A model generated the notes under the pieces. That model did no database searches and was not told where the DNA came from. It was given only the letters and a program-made list of their open reading frames with translations. Of a stretch of DNA of 64,000 nucleotides, positions 60,766-64,000 are shown piece by piece. Within the stretch, counting starts at the first letter, position 1. Every line of letters begins with the position of its first letter. A program made the translations under genes and the position numbers. Source of the DNA: a bacterium (GTDB lineage Bacteria; Actinomycetota; Acidimicrobiia; Acidimicrobiales; Bin134); the NCBI GenBank assembly GCA_026709025.1, contig JAPOTT010000032.1, forward strand, positions 1 through 64,000. The letters are read 5' to 3'.

Positions 60766-61516
60766 GTGTACCTGCCTCTTTTGTGGGATGGGTGGGTATA
60801 GGCTGTACGGTTACAGGCTGTGTTGTTACAGGCTGTATGCCAGCAGGCTGTATTCCAGCAGGTTGTATTCCAGCAGGCTGTGTGGTGAGCATACCCCCGG
60901 CTAACGACACCACCCGGGGTTGCAAAGTTTGCATACACTCCAACTCGTGCGATGCCATCATCACGGTAGCACCAGCTTGAGCGGCGCTTTGCACCAGGTT
61001 GTTTACGATGTTGCGCGACCGGTGGTCTAGCCCGGCATGGGGTTCGTCTAACAGCCACAACTCTGGACGGCGTACCAGCAATGTGGCAAAGCTCGCACGG
61101 CGTCGCTGACCAGATGACAGGTTGCCAGCTCGTAGGTTAACCAAACGTCCGCTCAGCTCCAATGTTTCTAATGCACTGTGCATTTCCTGAGATGTCGCCC
61201 CCACTGCACCACCCCAAAACGCCACGTTTTCAGCCACCGTTAAATCATCATACAAGCCGGTTGTATGACCCATAAGAGCTACCCTCTGGCGAACTTGGCG
61301 CCGCTGAGTGGATAAGTCATGTCCCAAAATCTCCCCGCTGCCCGAGGCTAGCGAGCACAAGCCCGCACAGAGCCTCAACAAAGTAGTTTTGCCCGCCCCA
61401 TTTTGCCCCTTAACTACAACCACCTCACCGGGGTCAATATCTAAATCCACCCCTGCTAGAGCTGGGAAGCGTCCCAACAGGGTTACTGCGGCCCGAAGCC
61501 GGACTGCTTGTCGCAC
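60755..61516 (-). CDS. ccmA: heme exporter ATP-binding protein CcmA with repetitive C-terminal tail
   Basis: VVVKGQNGAGKTTLLRLCAGL; LSSGQRRRASFATLLVRRPELWLLDEPHAGLD. Confidence 0.92.
   Translation of the reverse strand: MRQAVRLRAAVTLLGRFPALAGVDLDIDPGEVVVVKGQNGAGKTTLLRLCAGLCSLASGSGEILGHDLSTQRRQVRQRVALMGHTTGLYDDLTVAENVAFWGGAVGATSQEMHSALETLELSGRLVNLRAGNLSSGQRRRASFATLLVRRPELWLLDEPHAGLDHRSRNIVNNLVQSAAQAGATVMMASHELECMQTLQPRVVSLAGGMLTTQPAGIQPAGIQPAGIQPVTTQPVTVQPIPTHPTKEAGTHVA
60786..60890. repeat. 15-bp imperfect tandem repeats encoding QPAGI / QPVTx units in the CcmA tail
   Basis: Repeated ccagcaggctgtatt / acaggctgtatg units in the plus-strand sequence; protein tail QPAGIQPAGIQPAGIQPVTTQPVTVQPIP. 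Confidence 0.85.
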
Positions 61517-61528
61517 AACCCCTCAAGG

Positions 61529-63112
61529 CTACAACGGTAACGGGTTGTAAGGCACTGCCGCAGCAGATGACAACCCGGTTCTGTCAAACGCCAACAAGGA
61601 TTTAGTCACCACAACAGGCAAACTAGAATCCACGATTACAGCAAAAGCCGAATCCTCAACCAACTCGTTTATGGGCACCACGATCCTACCTAACGGTGCC
61701 ACCTCTTGAGTTGTTAATTCCTCTATCGGCGTAACTTCTCCATCTGTTAGGGTTGCCACCGAAATACGTGCGATGGATTCAGCGGACGGGTTAACCACCA
61801 CCAAGCCCACCTCTACGCCAGCGGATTCATTGGCAGCTATCAGGTGTCGATAGGCCCGCGCCACCACTCCAGCATCTAAGGCCACACCTGCTGGTGAAGC
61901 CAAAGCTGCTGCAGCCCCAACCCTTTCTGCTGCAATAGGTACCCCGTTGTAGGCGAACACCTCTACCCAAAAGCCACTGTCTTTGGGGATTAGCGATGCG
62001 GCGCTATACACAAACGGCGCAGCTGGCACCGGAAAGTTACCCAGGGCATCAAATACCACGGTTACCCGCTGTTGTGGTGGCACTACCACTTCAAACGGCG
62101 GATGCAAGTTAGCGTTGCTTATCGCATCGGTATGAATTGTGATATCCATCTGTGCTGCTTGTTGGGTGGGGTTATACAACATTAAGTGCTCAACGATGCC
62201 CACAGCAGCTGGGCCGTTTGGAAACAGCCATTGAGCATGCGCCTGAGGTATTCCGGGCCCCGCGATAAGCCCTTCCAAGCCATCGCTGCCGTCAAACACT
62301 TGCATACGACCGGCTACTAATCGTCCTGCTAGCACGTTGATGGTTGTTGCTAGCGACTCAAAGCGAGGCACCTCAGCGGTTACATCTACTACAACCAAAG
62401 AACGAGCGGGAACCAATACGCCCCTAAGTGCCCGAGGCTCGCGGGGGCCATCATCGGTAATGAAGCTAAACTCTGCAACTGCTCTGGTTGGGAAAGGATT
62501 AAACAAGCTGAACAGCAGCCGGGCATCTCGGCGAGTTGATCCTGTGGGAAAGTGCCAAGTTTGCGAGGAACGGGTGGCACATGGCACCACATCAAAGCCA
62601 GTAGGCCCCTGTACTCGCTGGGTTACCACAGCTATACCGGAGCTAACTTCAACCAGCGCCGCCGTGAACTGAGCCGCAACAACCTCACTCAAGTGAAGCG
62701 AAGCCTGAGACCGGGCCGACACCTGTAGCGACACCGGTTTCGGTTCTGTGCTAGTAGATGCGAACACCGTCACCATGGCGTTGATGTCCTGCGCCGAGGG
62801 ATTGGCTATTACTACCGAATGCTCAGCAAACTCTCCCGGCAACGATGTACCTTCTGAGCAGTACCAAACCCCAGCACTAGCATCTGACCCGGGCGCAGCG
62901 CTGATTAGTTCTTGGTGTAAAAGCGTGTCGCGCACCACAGTTTGGTTGGTCATCTGCTCAGCAACAGCCAGGCTTACTATCGCAAGCAGCGCTACAACCA
63001 CAAGCGGGGTTCGCGCAACTCTGTGGTTGGCTTCTTTTTGGCCTGTTGACTGGGGCTGTCTAGTTGAGTTATCTGGTTCCACGAGCAGAGTCCATATATG
63101 TGGTGTTTGCAT
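61529..63112 (-). CDS. DUF5719-like secreted/membrane-anchored protein
   Basis: N-terminal TM; LPGEFAEHSVVIANPSAQDINAMVTVFAS..., repeated 'VVxNPSxxxxx' beta-rich segments. Confidence 0.65.
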   Translation of the reverse strand: MQTPHIWTLLVEPDNSTRQPQSTGQKEANHRVARTPLVVVALLAIVSLAVAEQMTNQTVVRDTLLHQELISAAPGSDASAGVWYCSEGTSLPGEFAEHSVVIANPSAQDINAMVTVFASTSTEPKPVSLQVSARSQASLHLSEVVAAQFTAALVEVSSGIAVVTQRVQGPTGFDVVPCATRSSQTWHFPTGSTRRDARLLFSLFNPFPTRAVAEFSFITDDGPREPRALRGVLVPARSLVVVDVTAEVPRFESLATTINVLAGRLVAGRMQVFDGSDGLEGLIAGPGIPQAHAQWLFPNGPAAVGIVEHLMLYNPTQQAAQMDITIHTDAISNANLHPPFEVVVPPQQRVTVVFDALGNFPVPAAPFVYSAASLIPKDSGFWVEVFAYNGVPIAAERVGAAAALASPAGVALDAGVVARAYRHLIAANESAGVEVGLVVVNPSAESIARISVATLTDGEVTPIEELTTQEVAPLGRIVVPINELVEDSAFAVIVDSSLPVVVTKSLLAFDRTGLSSAAAVPYNPLPL

Positions 63113-63998
63113 AGGTGGTGGTGCCCGATGTGATGTTGATCTGCACTAGGTCTAGTTGCCCATCTAGCGTGGTAATAAGCCACTCTGGAGCACGACGGGA
63201 AAGATCACCAAACGGTGCGGGTGCTAATCGCTCGGCAACTAAAACGGTGCCGATGTCAAAGCGTGCCAAAACTGCACCCAAACGCTTGGTACCGCTAAAC
63301 GGCGCTGTCAACAAAGCTTCGCGAACCTGCATGTTGGCAGCATCAAGCGGCCCTGCCCATCTTTGCGCTACCGTGGGAAACTCACTGCTTTGCGATATCG
63401 CAAACCACAAGCCATCTTCCAACTGCCATCCACCTAGCGGCAACAAATCCCGATGCCCCACCCACAGTACCCGTTGGCCTGTTGCAAAAGTGCTATGGGT
63501 ATCACCGGCAGCTTCGTTGTTGAAGGGATACACCTGCGAGTAGTCATCTTCTGTGGCGTTCCAAGTTCCTGCTGATACCATCGCTACCGCTGGCAACATA
63601 GCCACGCATAGTGCGGCTACGGCCGACAGCGGCACAAGCTGTCTCCATCCAAAACGGGCTTGTGGTAAATCCACCTGAAAGGCTGCTAAACCCATAGCAA
63701 CTGCTAAGGCCAAGCCCACCGCCCCCGGCACCTGAATCACCTCTGGGCGGGGAAGCGGTATTGCTAGCCATTCATGTTCTGCTATCAAAGCAACCGCCGC
63801 TGTACCCAGATATAGCGTCCAGCCGCGCACTGCCCATGTCAGCCGTGATGCTTGAGCTAGCACTAAGGGCAAGGTAGCTGCAACCGGCAATGCCCACCCC
63901 AAACGGTCGCCACCAAACGGCCCCGTATCAAAACGCAAGAACTCAGCCCAAGAGTACCCCCATCCCCCTGCGGTGCTTTGTGTTAACAGTGGTGGCAC
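63069..63998 (-). CDS. polytopic membrane protein, probably C-terminal part of a larger glycosyltransferase-like protein truncated by the window edge
   Basis: Multiple TM segments followed by soluble region; ORF reaches the right edge. Confidence 0.45.
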   Translation of the reverse strand: MPPLLTQSTAGGWGYSWAEFLRFDTGPFGGDRLGWALPVAATLPLVLAQASRLTWAVRGWTLYLGTAAVALIAEHEWLAIPLPRPEVIQVPGAVGLALAVAMGLAAFQVDLPQARFGWRQLVPLSAVAALCVAMLPAVAMVSAGTWNATEDDYSQVYPFNNEAAGDTHSTFATGQRVLWVGHRDLLPLGGWQLEDGLWFAISQSSEFPTVAQRWAGPLDAANMQVREALLTAPFSGTKRLGAVLARFDIGTVLVAERLAPAPFGDLSRRAPEWLITTLDGQLDLVQINITSGTTTYANTTYMDSARGTR

Positions 63999-64000
63999 AC

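Noticed and set aside
60786-60890. CRISPR-like short repeats
   Set aside because: Units are about 15 bp, contiguous with no spacers, and translate in frame as the CcmA tail.

Overview
The window looks like a chromosomal segment from a moderate-GC actinobacterium, probably Acidimicrobiia-like (inferred from gene content and order, not proven). Most of it is housekeeping: der, ispH, plsC, cmk, aroA, tyrA, aroH, rluB, scpB, scpA, trpS, murT/gatD, gltX, Leu/Ile/Ser biosynthesis genes, a full ccm (system I cytochrome c maturation) operon, and two tRNAs. Two accessory islands stand out. (1) ~640-9900: a three-gene helicase / DUF1156-type DNA methylase / DUF499-type ATPase defence-like module. The methylase's conserved N-terminus is out of frame with its only plausible start codon (ATG 4163, overlapping the helicase stop as TAATG) because of a C9 tract at 4179-4187. 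One extra C gives MTIAGSPPPRLIEEWFPCAEVSRESA..., so the gene looks like an OFF state of a phase-variable methylase, a slippage site, or a homopolymer sequencing error. (2) ~19930-25080: a Type III restriction-modification pair (mod, res) with a 42-aa basic ORF and a degenerate IS1595/ISXO2-type transposase, inserted between rluB and aroH in what otherwise reads as one minus-strand gene series. Other observations: two G10 tracts, a stunted antitoxin-like ORF, a Uma2-family gene with a promoter-overlapping inverted repeat, and repeated short in-frame tandem repeats in disordered protein tails.
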